DNA of 31,269 nt from JAZDJP01 sp043803805. GTDB lineage: Bacteria > Planctomycetota > JAZDJP01. The notes under the pieces are model-generated. The model saw only the letters and a list, made by a program, of their open reading frames with translations. It made no database searches and was not told the DNA's origin. Positions 1 to 6,838 of this stretch are shown in pieces. The position numbers were made by a program, and so were the translations under genes. The first letter of the stretch is position 1. Every line of letters begins with the position of its first letter. The DNA is taken from NCBI GenBank assembly GCA_043803805.1, contig JAZDJP010000135.1, positions 1 through 31,269 on the forward strand, written 5' to 3'.

Positions 1-123
1 CCACGGGATCAGGGATTGGAAAGAGGGTAGGTCTTCACTACAGGTCGTTTCAGACGTTTCGAATGTGAAAAAACATGACTCCCCAACAATTTATTTTTCC
101 ATAATTCCATTTCCGCTCGCGAA
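1..123. other. left edge, no gene seen
   Basis: This AT-rich stretch runs from the window edge to the stop codon of the first minus-strand gene. I see no plausible coding frame with a ribosome binding site, no RNA gene and no clear terminator. Confidence 0.4.
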
Positions 124-543
124 TCAGCGAAGTCGGGTTAAATCAGACCCATGAATACATCCGGCCTCACTAACGAAATACGTATTGACCCCTCTATCGC
201 CATATCTCACTGGATAGGCGCATGCCCACCATGAAGCACCGTCATTTTCAACATTCAATTCGATTTTGTAATTATAAAAATCATCGAAGTGAATGCTTTC
301 TGCGACCGTCGGATATCCACCCAATAAATCCAATTCATTCCCGTATCGGCCAGTTTTATTCATGCCACTATTCTTAAACGTTTCCTCCGTTCTGTATAAA
401 CCAACAAGTCTGGATATTGAAATCCTTTCATTCCCAACATGTCGAGGTGTGGGCCTGTCGCGAAAAGGGGGCATCCTCGACACAACAAAACAGAGTGCAA
501 TAATGCAGACGACTATTTTCACAGCAAACGAAAGGTGTTTCAT
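124..543 (-). CDS. small membrane-anchored pseudopilin-like hypothetical protein
   Basis: This 139-residue protein has a lysine followed by a single hydrophobic helix (about residues 7-23) that could be a signal peptide or an inner-membrane anchor. The remainder is polar and extracytoplasmic. The C-terminal half has the pattern of the tail of pseudopilin-like proteins: a YKIEL strand, then WWACAYPVRYG, then a G-N-T-Y-F-V-S-E-A-G-C-I segment, resembling the usual 'A.P...G.TG.R.FFvdetG.IR' ending. There is no type III prepilin cleavage motif (G|FTLxE), so it is not a classical pilin. The start is supported by a GGGGGGAA Shine-Dalgarno a few bases upstream of the ATG. Base composition is poorer in GC than the core of the window, consistent with accessory origin. 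The resemblance is a reading of sequence pattern; the function is unknown. Confidence 0.55.
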   Translation of the reverse strand: MKHLSFAVKIVVCIIALCFVVSRMPPFRDRPTPRHVGNERISISRLVGLYRTEETFKNSGMNKTGRYGNELDLLGGYPTVAESIHFDDFYNYKIELNVENDGASWWACAYPVRYGDRGVNTYFVSEAGCIHGSDLTRLR

Positions 544-566
544 CTATTCCCCCCATAGGGAAGAAG

Positions 567-801
567 ATAGGGGACGTACATGAAATAATGACATTATCCT
601 TCCTCCAAATCGATCTTCAGCCGCGCCGCCACCTTCCGCAATTTCCGGCTCCCTTCCACCACCCCAACGGCTCGCCCCACCGCCTGCGTCATGATATCCC
701 CCATCATCATCCGCCCGATCGCGCCCACTGTCAAGGCGGTTTGTTCCCGTTAAAACGGATAGTCCTTGAATTGCCCCCCCCGCTCCTTCTATGGTTTCCC
801 C
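567..801 (-). pseudogene. repeat copy A: probable 3' remnant of a Y1/RAYT-type transposase
   Basis: This 235-bp block recurs almost identically at 3004-3237, with about three mismatches and one indel in a C-run. Read on the minus strand it contains a short frame ending in R-K-L-R-K-V-A-A-R-L-K-I-D-L-E-E-G, stop near 598. That is the type of basic C-terminus seen in REP-associated tyrosine (Y1) transposases. It is followed by a TGTACGTCCCC end motif (571-581, read in reverse), the sort of conserved terminal sequence found beside such genes. No Y1 catalytic domain (HUH, Tyr) is present, so it can only be a relic or a non-autonomous element. That it is a repeat is certain; the transposase origin is inference. 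Confidence 0.5.
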
Positions 802-840
802 CTGGATGTCGTTCGAATCCTCGAACTGGCAGGAGCGGCC

Positions 841-950
841 CATTCCGGGGACAGCATACATATTAACGCGCCAGCTCTCCACCGAAAGAACATCCCGCAC
901 ATTGCATCATCCGATTGCAAGCATTAAAATACATATGCTGTCCCCGGAAT
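841..950. repeat. imperfect inverted repeat element with ATTCCGGGGACA ends
   Basis: The left arm (842-866) begins ATTCCGGGGACAGCATA. The right arm (924-950) is its near-exact reverse complement, ending ATGCTGTCCCCGGAAT. The arms are about 25 bp with a few changes and about 57 bp apart, so they could fold as a long hairpin. Immediately downstream, CCCCGGAATACT is repeated in tandem (943-964), and a further TGTCCCCGGAAT lies at 1038-1049. Such palindromes are typical of REP/MITE-like elements mobilised in trans by Y1 transposases. No gene lies inside. The mobile origin is inferred. Confidence 0.6.
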
Positions 951-1084
951 ACTCCCCGGAATACTCCCTCACCCGTGTCCCAAAATATTGTTACGATGCC
1001 GTCGTCTGCCCAGGGTTCTTCGGGCGGCTTCTATGGATGTCCCCGGAATACCCCGGAACACCAGTGAAAAAACTGGCGCTGTTT

Positions 1085-2983
1085 CTATTTGAGTACCAGT
1101 GCGGTTACGAAACAACATCCACATCCACCTCCATCTCCCCCTGTCGACGTTTCACCATAATGGAGTATCATACCATCTCTGCCAACTGCGAAAACATCCG
1201 TTGCTGAACTACCCCAGATTGCATTGAGGGTTCCCGTTGTCCCAGAGAACATGGCACTCCAGGATGTGCTGTCATAGTGGCCTATCGTGCCCTCATCACC
1301 CACTGTAAATACATCCGTTGCCGAACTGCCCCAGACGCCACAGAGGCCCTCCTCGGTATTAGGGGGCATCCAATTCCAAGATTTGCCATCATAGTGATAT
1401 ATGGTACCATACGGGAAATACGGTGCGTCACCGTAACTGTAACTCACGACAAATACATCCGTTGCCGAACTGCCCCAGATTTCCGTAAGCCATCCCGGTG
1501 TTCCCGCGGATATGTCACTCCAAGATGTACCGTCATAATGGAGTATCGTGCCGGACGCGCTCACTGCAAAGACATCCGTTGCCGAACTACCCCAAACTCC
1601 ATAGAGGTCACATGATGCTCCAGAGTCCATGTCACTCCAGGATGTGCCATCATAATGGAGTATCGTGCCATCGTCGCCCACTACAAAGACGTCCGTTGAT
1701 GAACTGCCCCAGACTGCATAGAGGTACCCTGTTGTCCCAGAGATCATGTCACTCCATGATGTGCCGTCATATCGGCATATTGTGCCATCCTCACCCACTG
1801 TAAATACATCCGTTGCCGAACTGCCCCAGACCCCACTGAGACCTCCTGTTGTACCAGAGGCCATGCCAGTCCAAGCCGTGCCGTTATAATGGCGTATCGT
1901 GCCTTCCTCACCCACTGCAAATACATCCGTTGCCGAACTGCCCCAGACCGCATAAAGATCAGTTGCTATTCCAGAGTCCATGGTACTCCAGGATATGCCG
2001 TCTCCACCGCCGCCACCATCTCCCCCTGTCGACGTTTCGCCGTAATGGAGTATCGTGCCATCGCTGCTCACTACGAACACATCCGTTGCCGAACTGCCCC
2101 AGACACCAGTGAAGTTCTCTCCCTCTCGTATTGGCGTTGGCGGGGACATGACACTCCAAGATGTGCCGTCATAATGGAGTATCGAGCCATATGTACCCAC
2201 TGCAAATACATCCGTTGCTGAACTACCCCAGATTGCCCAGAGGACGGTTCCTGCATAAGGTTGTATACGACTCCATGATGTGCCGTCATAATGAATCATG
2301 ATGCTACTCATATCCAGAGCTGCGAATACATCCGTTCCTGAACTGCCCCAGACTGCATTGAGGCCCCCTGTGGTTCCAGAAGACATGGCACTCCATGATG
2401 TGCCGTCATAATGGAGTATCTTTCCCCAGCGGCCCACCGAGAAGACATCCGTTGCCGAATTTCCCCAGACTGCAAGGAGGTCCTGCGTTGTTCCCGAGGG
2501 CATGCCGCTCCATGCTGTGCCGTCATAATGGAGTATCGTGCCATCGGAACCCACGGCAAATACATCCGTTGCCGAACTTCCCCAAACGGCAGAAAGGCCC
2601 GATGTTCTATAGGGCATCTCGCTCCAGGATGTGCCGTCGTAATGGAATATCTTGCCATCGGAACCCACGGCAAATACATCCGTTGCCGAACTACCCCAGA
2701 TTGCGCTGAGGAACCCGGTTATTCCAGAGGACATGGTACTCCAAGAGGTGCCGTCATAATGGAGTATCGTGCCGGACACGCTCACTGCAAAGACATCCGT
2801 TGCCGAACTGCCCCAGATTCCAGAGAGAGACGTCCCCCAGCCCAAGAATTGGCACTCCCACTCCGCTGTTTGGCTCGTACTCGGGAAAATGAACAGCAAG
2901 CACAAGAAGGCGCCCAAGGCCAAGCTTACGACCCGGCGTGGTCTTGGTCTGACCGGGATTTCGCAGTTCAATCGGGACATCAT
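1085..2983 (-). CDS. secreted 14-blade repeat (beta-propeller) protein
   Basis: This 632-residue exported protein starts at one of two adjacent ATGs (2983 or 2980) preceded by GGAGGG; the second gives the better spacing. A basic stretch (RPRPRR) followed by a hydrophobic helix and S-T-S-Q-T-A forms a signal peptide of about 40 residues. The rest is 14 tandem repeats of about 39 residues with the core W-G-S-S-A-T-D-V-F-A-V-G followed by G-T-I-L-H-Y-D-G-T-S-W-S. This is a Kelch/WD-like, beta-propeller type blade found in surface or secreted proteins of myxobacteria, planctomycetes and others. Blades 7 and 14 carry a Gly/Asp-rich linker (GETSTGGDGGG). The protein ends G-G-G-C-G-C-C-F-V-T-A, which looks like the first residues of the C-terminal 'CFIATAAYG' sorting-type region, and then stops abruptly. 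Blades are unusually uniform, implying recent repeat expansion. The ligand is unknown. The gene is flanked by the direct repeats at 567 and 3004. Confidence 0.8.
   Translation of the reverse strand: MMSRLNCEIPVRPRPRRVVSLALGAFLCLLFIFPSTSQTAEWECQFLGWGTSLSGIWGSSATDVFAVSVSGTILHYDGTSWSTMSSGITGFLSAIWGSSATDVFAVGSDGKIFHYDGTSWSEMPYRTSGLSAVWGSSATDVFAVGSDGTILHYDGTAWSGMPSGTTQDLLAVWGNSATDVFSVGRWGKILHYDGTSWSAMSSGTTGGLNAVWGSSGTDVFAALDMSSIMIHYDGTSWSRIQPYAGTVLWAIWGSSATDVFAVGTYGSILHYDGTSWSVMSPPTPIREGENFTGVWGSSATDVFVVSSDGTILHYGETSTGGDGGGGGDGISWSTMDSGIATDLYAVWGSSATDVFAVGEEGTIRHYNGTAWTGMASGTTGGLSGVWGSSATDVFTVGEDGTICRYDGTSWSDMISGTTGYLYAVWGSSSTDVFVVGDDGTILHYDGTSWSDMDSGASCDLYGVWGSSATDVFAVSASGTILHYDGTSWSDISAGTPGWLTEIWGSSATDVFVVSYSYGDAPYFPYGTIYHYDGKSWNWMPPNTEEGLCGVWGSSATDVFTVGDEGTIGHYDSTSWSAMFSGTTGTLNAIWGSSATDVFAVGRDGMILHYGETSTGGDGGGCGCCFVTALVLK
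1120..2870 (-). repeat. 14 tandem ~117-bp repeats inside the propeller gene
   Basis: The DNA encoding the blades is itself repetitive: the phrases AAATACATCCGTTGCCGAAC and GTGCCGTCATAATGGAGTAT recur at about 117-bp intervals with few changes. Units with insertions lie at about 1340-1460, 1990-2050 and 2110-2150. The even spacing and high identity point to expansion by unequal recombination. The repeats are coding and in frame, so this is not a CRISPR array. Confidence 0.85.
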
Positions 2984-3003
2984 CGCCCTCCAGAGGAGAA
3001 AGA

Positions 3004-3237
3004 ATAGGGGACGTACATGAAATAATGACATTATCCTTTCTCCAAATCGATCTTCAGCCGCGCCGCCACCTTCCGCAATTTCCGGCTCCCTTCCACCACC
3101 CCAACGGCTCACTCCACCGCCTGCGTCATGATATCCCCCATCATCATCCGCCCGATCGCGCCCACTGTCAAGGCGGTTTGTTCCCGTTAAAACGGATAGT
3201 CCTTGAATTGCCCCCCCGCTCCTTCTATGGTTTCCCC
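3004..3237 (-). pseudogene. repeat copy B: probable 3' remnant of a Y1/RAYT-type transposase
   Basis: This is the second copy of the block at 567-801, in the same orientation, with the same C-run, the same TGTACGTCCCC end motif and the same basic C-terminal reading frame. Its left end lies about 20 bp upstream of the propeller start codon, and its right end stops two bases before the dedA ATG at 3240. The two copies therefore bracket the propeller gene as long direct repeats and provide a substrate for homologous deletion or duplication. No catalytic domain is present. Confidence 0.5.
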
Positions 3238-3239
3238 TT

Positions 3240-3893
3240 ATGGAATTCCTCCGACAAGGCCTCGAGTGGATTCTCCACATTGACCGCCACCTCCAGGAAC
3301 TGGTGACGATGTGCGGCGGATGGACGTACGGGATCCTCTTCGCCATCGTGTTTTGCGAAACGGGGCTCGTCGTCACGCCGTTCCTGCCGGGGGATTCCCT
3401 GCTCTTCGCGGCCGGGGCCATCGCGGCCGGGGGCGCGCTCGACCCCGGGTGGCTCCTGGCGCTGCTCAGCGTCGCCGCCATCGCGGGGGACACCGTGAAT
3501 TATTGGATCGGGGCCGCGGCCGGACCGGGCGTGTTCCGGAAGGAAAGCGGCCGCTTTTTCCGGAAGGAGCATCTCGAACGGACCCGTCGTTTTTTCGAGA
3601 AATACGGCGGAAAGACCATCGTCATCGCGCGGTTCGTCCCGATCGTCCGCACGTTCGCCCCGTTCGTGGCGGGCGTCGGACGGATGGCCTATGGCCGGTT
3701 TCTCCTCTTCAACGTAACGGGAGGCATCGCGTGGGTGGCGGTTTTCGTCCTCGGGGGTTATTTCTTCGGAAATCTCCCGTTCGTCAAGCGGCATTTCCCA
3801 CTGGTGATTCTCGCCATCATCGTCCTCTCCATCTTCCCGGCGGTGATCGAGGTCGTTCGGGAGCGGAGGAAGTCCACGGTCCACAGACCATAG
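3240..3893 (+). CDS. DedA-family inner-membrane protein
   Basis: This 217-residue integral membrane protein of the DedA/SNARE-associated (VTT) family includes lipid flippase-type members needed for envelope homeostasis. Family signatures are visible in order: E-T-G-L-V-V-T-P-F-L-P-G-D-S-L-L (about residues 40-55), G-D-T-V-N-Y-W-I-G (about 84-92), then F-V-P-I-V-R-T-F-A-P-F-V-A-G with the conserved arginines and the re-entrant-loop prolines. Four to five hydrophobic segments fit the family, and the length is normal. The chosen ATG matches the start of family members, but it lies directly against repeat copy B and has no Shine-Dalgarno sequence, so its native leader seems lost or replaced. The substrate cannot be told from sequence. 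Confidence 0.9.
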   Translation: MEFLRQGLEWILHIDRHLQELVTMCGGWTYGILFAIVFCETGLVVTPFLPGDSLLFAAGAIAAGGALDPGWLLALLSVAAIAGDTVNYWIGAAAGPGVFRKESGRFFRKEHLERTRRFFEKYGGKTIVIARFVPIVRTFAPFVAGVGRMAYGRFLLFNVTGGIAWVAVFVLGGYFFGNLPFVKRHFPLVILAIIVLSIFPAVIEVVRERRKSTVHRP

Positions 3894-4035
3894 AACTTGA
3901 ATGAAGATCGCTGACGCCCCGCTCCACCCCGCGCGTCCCCCTCTTCCGTGTTTCCATCTTTTCCCGTGATTCCGTGATAAAGAATTCCCCCTTGATTTTC
4001 CGGACGCCATCGGCATTAATATTAACGCCTTACAT

Positions 4036-4098
4036 TCATGGAAGGCGTGATATAAGTCATACTGATTACGGGAGCCGGGTCTCCGCCCGGGCCGGCGC
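4036..4098 (+). promoter_or_regulatory. leader of the lysR gene with candidate promoter and palindromes
   Basis: The gap between dedA and the LysR gene contains a perfect TTAATATTAA palindrome (4016-4025) and TTACAT (4030-4035), followed after 15 bp by TATAAG (4051-4056), which could serve as a weak promoter. The spacing is short, so the promoter call is tentative. LysR genes are commonly autoregulated, and the AT-rich palindrome would be a natural site. Confidence 0.3.
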
Positions 4099-5013
4099 AT
4101 GGACATCGCGACCCTTCGATTGTATTGCGACGTGGTGCGGTATCGGAGTTTCTCACGGGCGGCCGCCGGGTGCCAGGTCACCCAGTCCGGCGCGAGCCAG
4201 GCCGTCCGCCAACTCGAGCGGGAACTGGGGGTCCGGCTCGTGGACCGGTCCCGGCGCCCCTGGCGGCTGACGGCGGAAGGAAAGACATTCTTCGACGGGT
4301 GCCTGGAGATCCTCGATCGTCTCCGCCGCCTTGAGGAGGAGGTCCGCCGCACCCGCGACGCGGCCGGGGCGGTCGTGCGCGTGGGAGCCATCTACTCGGT
4401 GGGGCTGGGCCCCATGAAGGAACACATCCGGGCGTTCGAGACGCAGAGCCCCGGCGCTTCCGTGCGGATCGAGTATCTCCACCCGGACCGCGTCTACGAA
4501 CGGGTGCGCGAGGAGGCGGACGACATCGGGATTGTCTCGTTCCCCCGCCCGGGGCGCGACCTGGCGGTCATCCCCTGGCGCGAGGAGGCGATGGTGGCGG
4601 TCGTCCCGCCGGGGCACCGTTTCGCGCGCTTGCGCGCCGTGCCCGCCCGGGCGCTCGCGGGCGAATCCTTTGCCGCGTTCGACGCCGGCCTGGTCATCCG
4701 CCGCCAGGTGGATCGGTTTCTGAAGGCGCAGGGCGCGGCGGTGGTGGTGACGGCCGAGTTCGACAACGTGGAGGCCATCAAGCGCGCCGTCGAGGTGGGC
4801 GCCGGAATGTCCATCCTGCCCCGCCCCACGCTGGATCAGGAACTGGCGACGGGGACACTCCGGGCGATCCCGTTCGCCGGGGTGCGGTTCGTGCGTCCCC
4901 TCGGACTGCTTTACCGCCGGGCCAGGCCCCTTTCCCCGGCCACGGAGCAATTCGTGGCGCTCCTTCGCCGGGAGGAGGCGCCGGGCCGCCGGAAACATCC
5001 CACACCGGAATAA
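4099..5013 (+). CDS. LysR-family transcriptional regulator
   Basis: This 304-residue DNA-binding regulator has an N-terminal winged helix-turn-helix (residues 1-60: M-D-I-A-T-L-R-L-Y, S-F-S-R-A-A-A, Q-S-G-A-S-Q-A-V-R-Q-L-E, L-V-D-R-S). A linker helix (about 60-85) and a periplasmic-binding-protein-like effector domain (about 90-290) follow, the normal LysR architecture and length. The helix 'EFDNVEAIKRAVEVGAGMSILP' region is the usual effector-domain signature of the CysB/CbbR-like branch. The start is the first ATG and gives the canonical N-terminus; there is no clear Shine-Dalgarno. The gene is directly upstream of, and codirectional with, glutamate dehydrogenase, so nitrogen or glutamate control is a reasonable guess, but its effector is unknown. 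Confidence 0.9.
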   Translation: MDIATLRLYCDVVRYRSFSRAAAGCQVTQSGASQAVRQLERELGVRLVDRSRRPWRLTAEGKTFFDGCLEILDRLRRLEEEVRRTRDAAGAVVRVGAIYSVGLGPMKEHIRAFETQSPGASVRIEYLHPDRVYERVREEADDIGIVSFPRPGRDLAVIPWREEAMVAVVPPGHRFARLRAVPARALAGESFAAFDAGLVIRRQVDRFLKAQGAAVVVTAEFDNVEAIKRAVEVGAGMSILPRPTLDQELATGTLRAIPFAGVRFVRPLGLLYRRARPLSPATEQFVALLRREEAPGRRKHPTPE

Positions 5014-5025
5014 ATGACGGATTTT

Positions 5026-5055
5026 CCATGAAATCGCTCATGGACGGGGTATAAT
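5026..5055 (+). promoter_or_regulatory. gdhA promoter with inverted-repeat operator candidate
   Basis: A perfect TATAAT lies at 5050-5055, about 85 bp before the gdhA ATG. Where the -35 region would be, there is an inverted repeat CCATGA-N6-TCATGG (5026-5043), with no good -35 consensus. A palindrome replacing the -35 suggests activator dependence, possibly on the adjacent LysR protein. Confidence 0.5.
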
Positions 5056-5139
5056 GCCCCGTGATACGATGAAAATTGCCCCGCCTCGAACAAGGTTTCC
5101 GGCCGGGCTCTTGCGGAATTCCGCGGAAAGGATGAATCC

Positions 5140-6480
5140 ATGAGTCACATCCAGGACGTCCTGAACGAAGTCAGGGCCAAGAATCCCGGGGAGCCGACGT
5201 TCCTCCAGGCCGTGACGGAGGTTCTCGAGTCGCTCGAGCCGGCCATGGTGCGGAACCCCCTCTACATGAAGGCCAACATCCTGGCGCGAATCGTGGAACC
5301 CGAACGGGTCATCATGTTCCGCGTTCCGTGGATTGACGATCAGGGCGGCGTCCGGGTGAACCGGGGCTATCGCATCCAGATGAATTCCGCCATCGGCCCC
5401 TACAAGGGCGGGCTCCGCTTTCACCCGAGCGTGAATCTCGGCGTCCTCAAATTCCTCGCGTTCGAGCAGGTGTTCAAAAACTCCCTCACCACGCTTCCCA
5501 TGGGCGGCGGGAAGGGCGGTTGCGACTTCGACCCGAAGGGCAAGAGCGATGACGAGGTCATGCGGTTCTGCCAGTCGTTCATGACGGAGCTCTTCCGGCA
5601 CATCGGGCCGGACACGGACGTCCCCGCCGGGGACATCGGCGTCGGGGGACGCGAGATCGGCTTCCTCTTCGGGCAGTACAAGCGGCTCACGATCACGTTC
5701 ACGGGGGTCCTCACGGGAAAGCGGCTCGGCTGGGGCGGGTCGCTCATCCGTCCGGAGGCGACCGGTTACGGCGCGGTCTATTTCGCGGAGGAGATGCTCA
5801 AGACCCGGGGCAAGTCCTTCAAGAACCTCACCTGCGCGGTGTCGGGTTCCGGAAACGTCGCCCAGTATACCGTCGAGAAACTGAACCGCCTCGGCGCCAA
5901 GGTGGTGACGCTGTCCGACTCGGATGGAACCCTTCACGACCGCGACGGCATCAACGCGGAGAAACTCGCCTGGGTGATGACCCTCAAAAACGAAAAGCGC
6001 GGGCGCATCCGGGAGTATGCGAAGAAGTTCAAGGGCGCGGAATATCTCGCCGGGAAACGGCCGTGGCTCGTGGCGTGCGACTGCGCCTTCCCCAGCGCGA
6101 CCGAGAACGAGATCTCGGGCGAGGACGCGAAGACGCTCGTGAAAAACGGCTGCTTCGTGGTCTCCGAGGGGGCCAACATGCCCACCGTCCCGGAGGGCGT
6201 TGAGGTCTTTCTGAAGAACAAGGTCCTCTACGGGCCGGGCAAGGCGGCCAACGCCGGTGGCGTCGCGACGAGCGGCCTGGAAATGAGTCAGAACTCCATG
6301 CGGCTGTCCTGGACCCGCGAGGAGGTGGACGCCCGGCTCAAGGGCATCATGACCGCCATCCACCGGAACGCGAGCGAAACGGCCGCGGAATACGGCCAGC
6401 CCGGCAATTACGTCCTCGGGGCCAACATCGCCGGATTCGTCAAGGTGGCCGACGCCATGATGGATCAGGGGGTGGTGTAA
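5140..6480 (+). CDS. gdhA: NADP-type glutamate dehydrogenase
   Basis: This 446-residue enzyme catalyses reversible reductive amination of 2-oxoglutarate with ammonium to give glutamate, the low-affinity ammonium assimilation route in the cytoplasm. The length nearly equals the hexameric small-subunit E. coli GdhA (447). Visible motifs are Y-K-G-G-L-R-F-H-P (substrate site), L-P-M-G-G-G-K-G-G with the catalytic lysine near residue 126, P-A-G-D-I-G-V-G-G-R-E, G-G-S-L-I-R-P-E-A-T-G-Y-G, the Rossmann signature S-G-S-G-N-V-A-Q-Y, and the C-terminal P-G-K-A-A-N-A-G-G-V region. The start has an AAGGA Shine-Dalgarno. NADPH preference is inferred from similarity to GdhA. It probably forms its own transcript under the upstream promoter, with the LysR gene as candidate regulator. 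Confidence 0.95.
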   Translation: MSHIQDVLNEVRAKNPGEPTFLQAVTEVLESLEPAMVRNPLYMKANILARIVEPERVIMFRVPWIDDQGGVRVNRGYRIQMNSAIGPYKGGLRFHPSVNLGVLKFLAFEQVFKNSLTTLPMGGGKGGCDFDPKGKSDDEVMRFCQSFMTELFRHIGPDTDVPAGDIGVGGREIGFLFGQYKRLTITFTGVLTGKRLGWGGSLIRPEATGYGAVYFAEEMLKTRGKSFKNLTCAVSGSGNVAQYTVEKLNRLGAKVVTLSDSDGTLHDRDGINAEKLAWVMTLKNEKRGRIREYAKKFKGAEYLAGKRPWLVACDCAFPSATENEISGEDAKTLVKNGCFVVSEGANMPTVPEGVEVFLKNKVLYGPGKAANAGGVATSGLEMSQNSMRLSWTREEVDARLKGIMTAIHRNASETAAEYGQPGNYVLGANIAGFVKVADAMMDQGVV

Positions 6481-6600
6481 TCGCGGGGATCGGGCCTCCG
6501 GGAACCGCGGGGACGCCTCGATGAAACCCCGCTCATGGCGGGCCCCTGTGAATATCCGTTCATGGTGAATGTCGAACCACGAACCATGAGCAGAGCGCGG
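6481..6600. other. intergenic: weak hairpin and repeat-like phrase after gdhA
   Basis: A short CCCGC-N5-GCGGG hairpin (6528-6542) without a T-run follows gdhA. It is followed by a near-palindromic phrase, GTTCATGGT ... ACCATGAGC (about 6559-6593). No gene is visible. These may act as weak transcription end structures or be degenerate interspersed repeats. Confidence 0.3.
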
Positions 6601-6710
6601 GCTCATCCTTCGACCCCGTGGCGCTGACGCACGGGGCGCACCCCGTGGCGCTGACGCACGGGGCGCACCCCGTGACGAGGACGTACGGGGCAGGCAGGCT
6701 CAGGATGAGC
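6601..6710. repeat. nested palindromic repeat: three CCCCGTG...ACGGGG hairpins inside an outer stem
   Basis: Three consecutive hairpins of the form CCCCGTG-N9-CACGGGG (6614-6636, 6641-6663, and a diverged 6668-6690) have a 27-bp period. They are enclosed by an outer inverted repeat GCTCATCC (6601-6608) and GGATGAGC (6703-6710). The whole could fold as a branched structure. It lies between two codirectional genes and has no coding potential. It looks like a mobile or REP-type intergenic element expanded in tandem. Confidence 0.65.
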
Positions 6711-6787
6711 GGGGTTATTCATTCGTGATTCGATTCCCGAATCCCGATTTCCCCTTAGTCGCCGTTCCCTCCCCCGCCGGATTCGGG

Positions 6788-6793
6788 TATACT
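6788..6793 (+). promoter_or_regulatory. -10 box candidate for the kinase gene
   Basis: TATACT lies about 45 bp upstream of the kinase ATG. The -35 region is poor. No Shine-Dalgarno sequence precedes the start. Confidence 0.35.
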
Positions 6794-6838
6794 CCCCCGG
6801 GCGTTTCCTGATCCGACGGAGCGATTGACCACACCATC

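Noticed and set aside
1120..2870. Regular ~117-bp repeats as a CRISPR array
   Set aside because: The repeats are in frame, encode propeller blades, and have no short unique spacers or cas genes nearby.
2984..3493. N-terminal extension of the propeller protein to an ATG at 3493
   Set aside because: It would run through repeat copy B and over the dedA gene; the internal ATG pair with GGAGGG and a signal peptide is clearly the real start.
5038..6606. Open frame opposite gdhA
   Set aside because: It is fully antisense to a well-conserved enzyme gene and has His/Arg/Leu-rich shadow composition.
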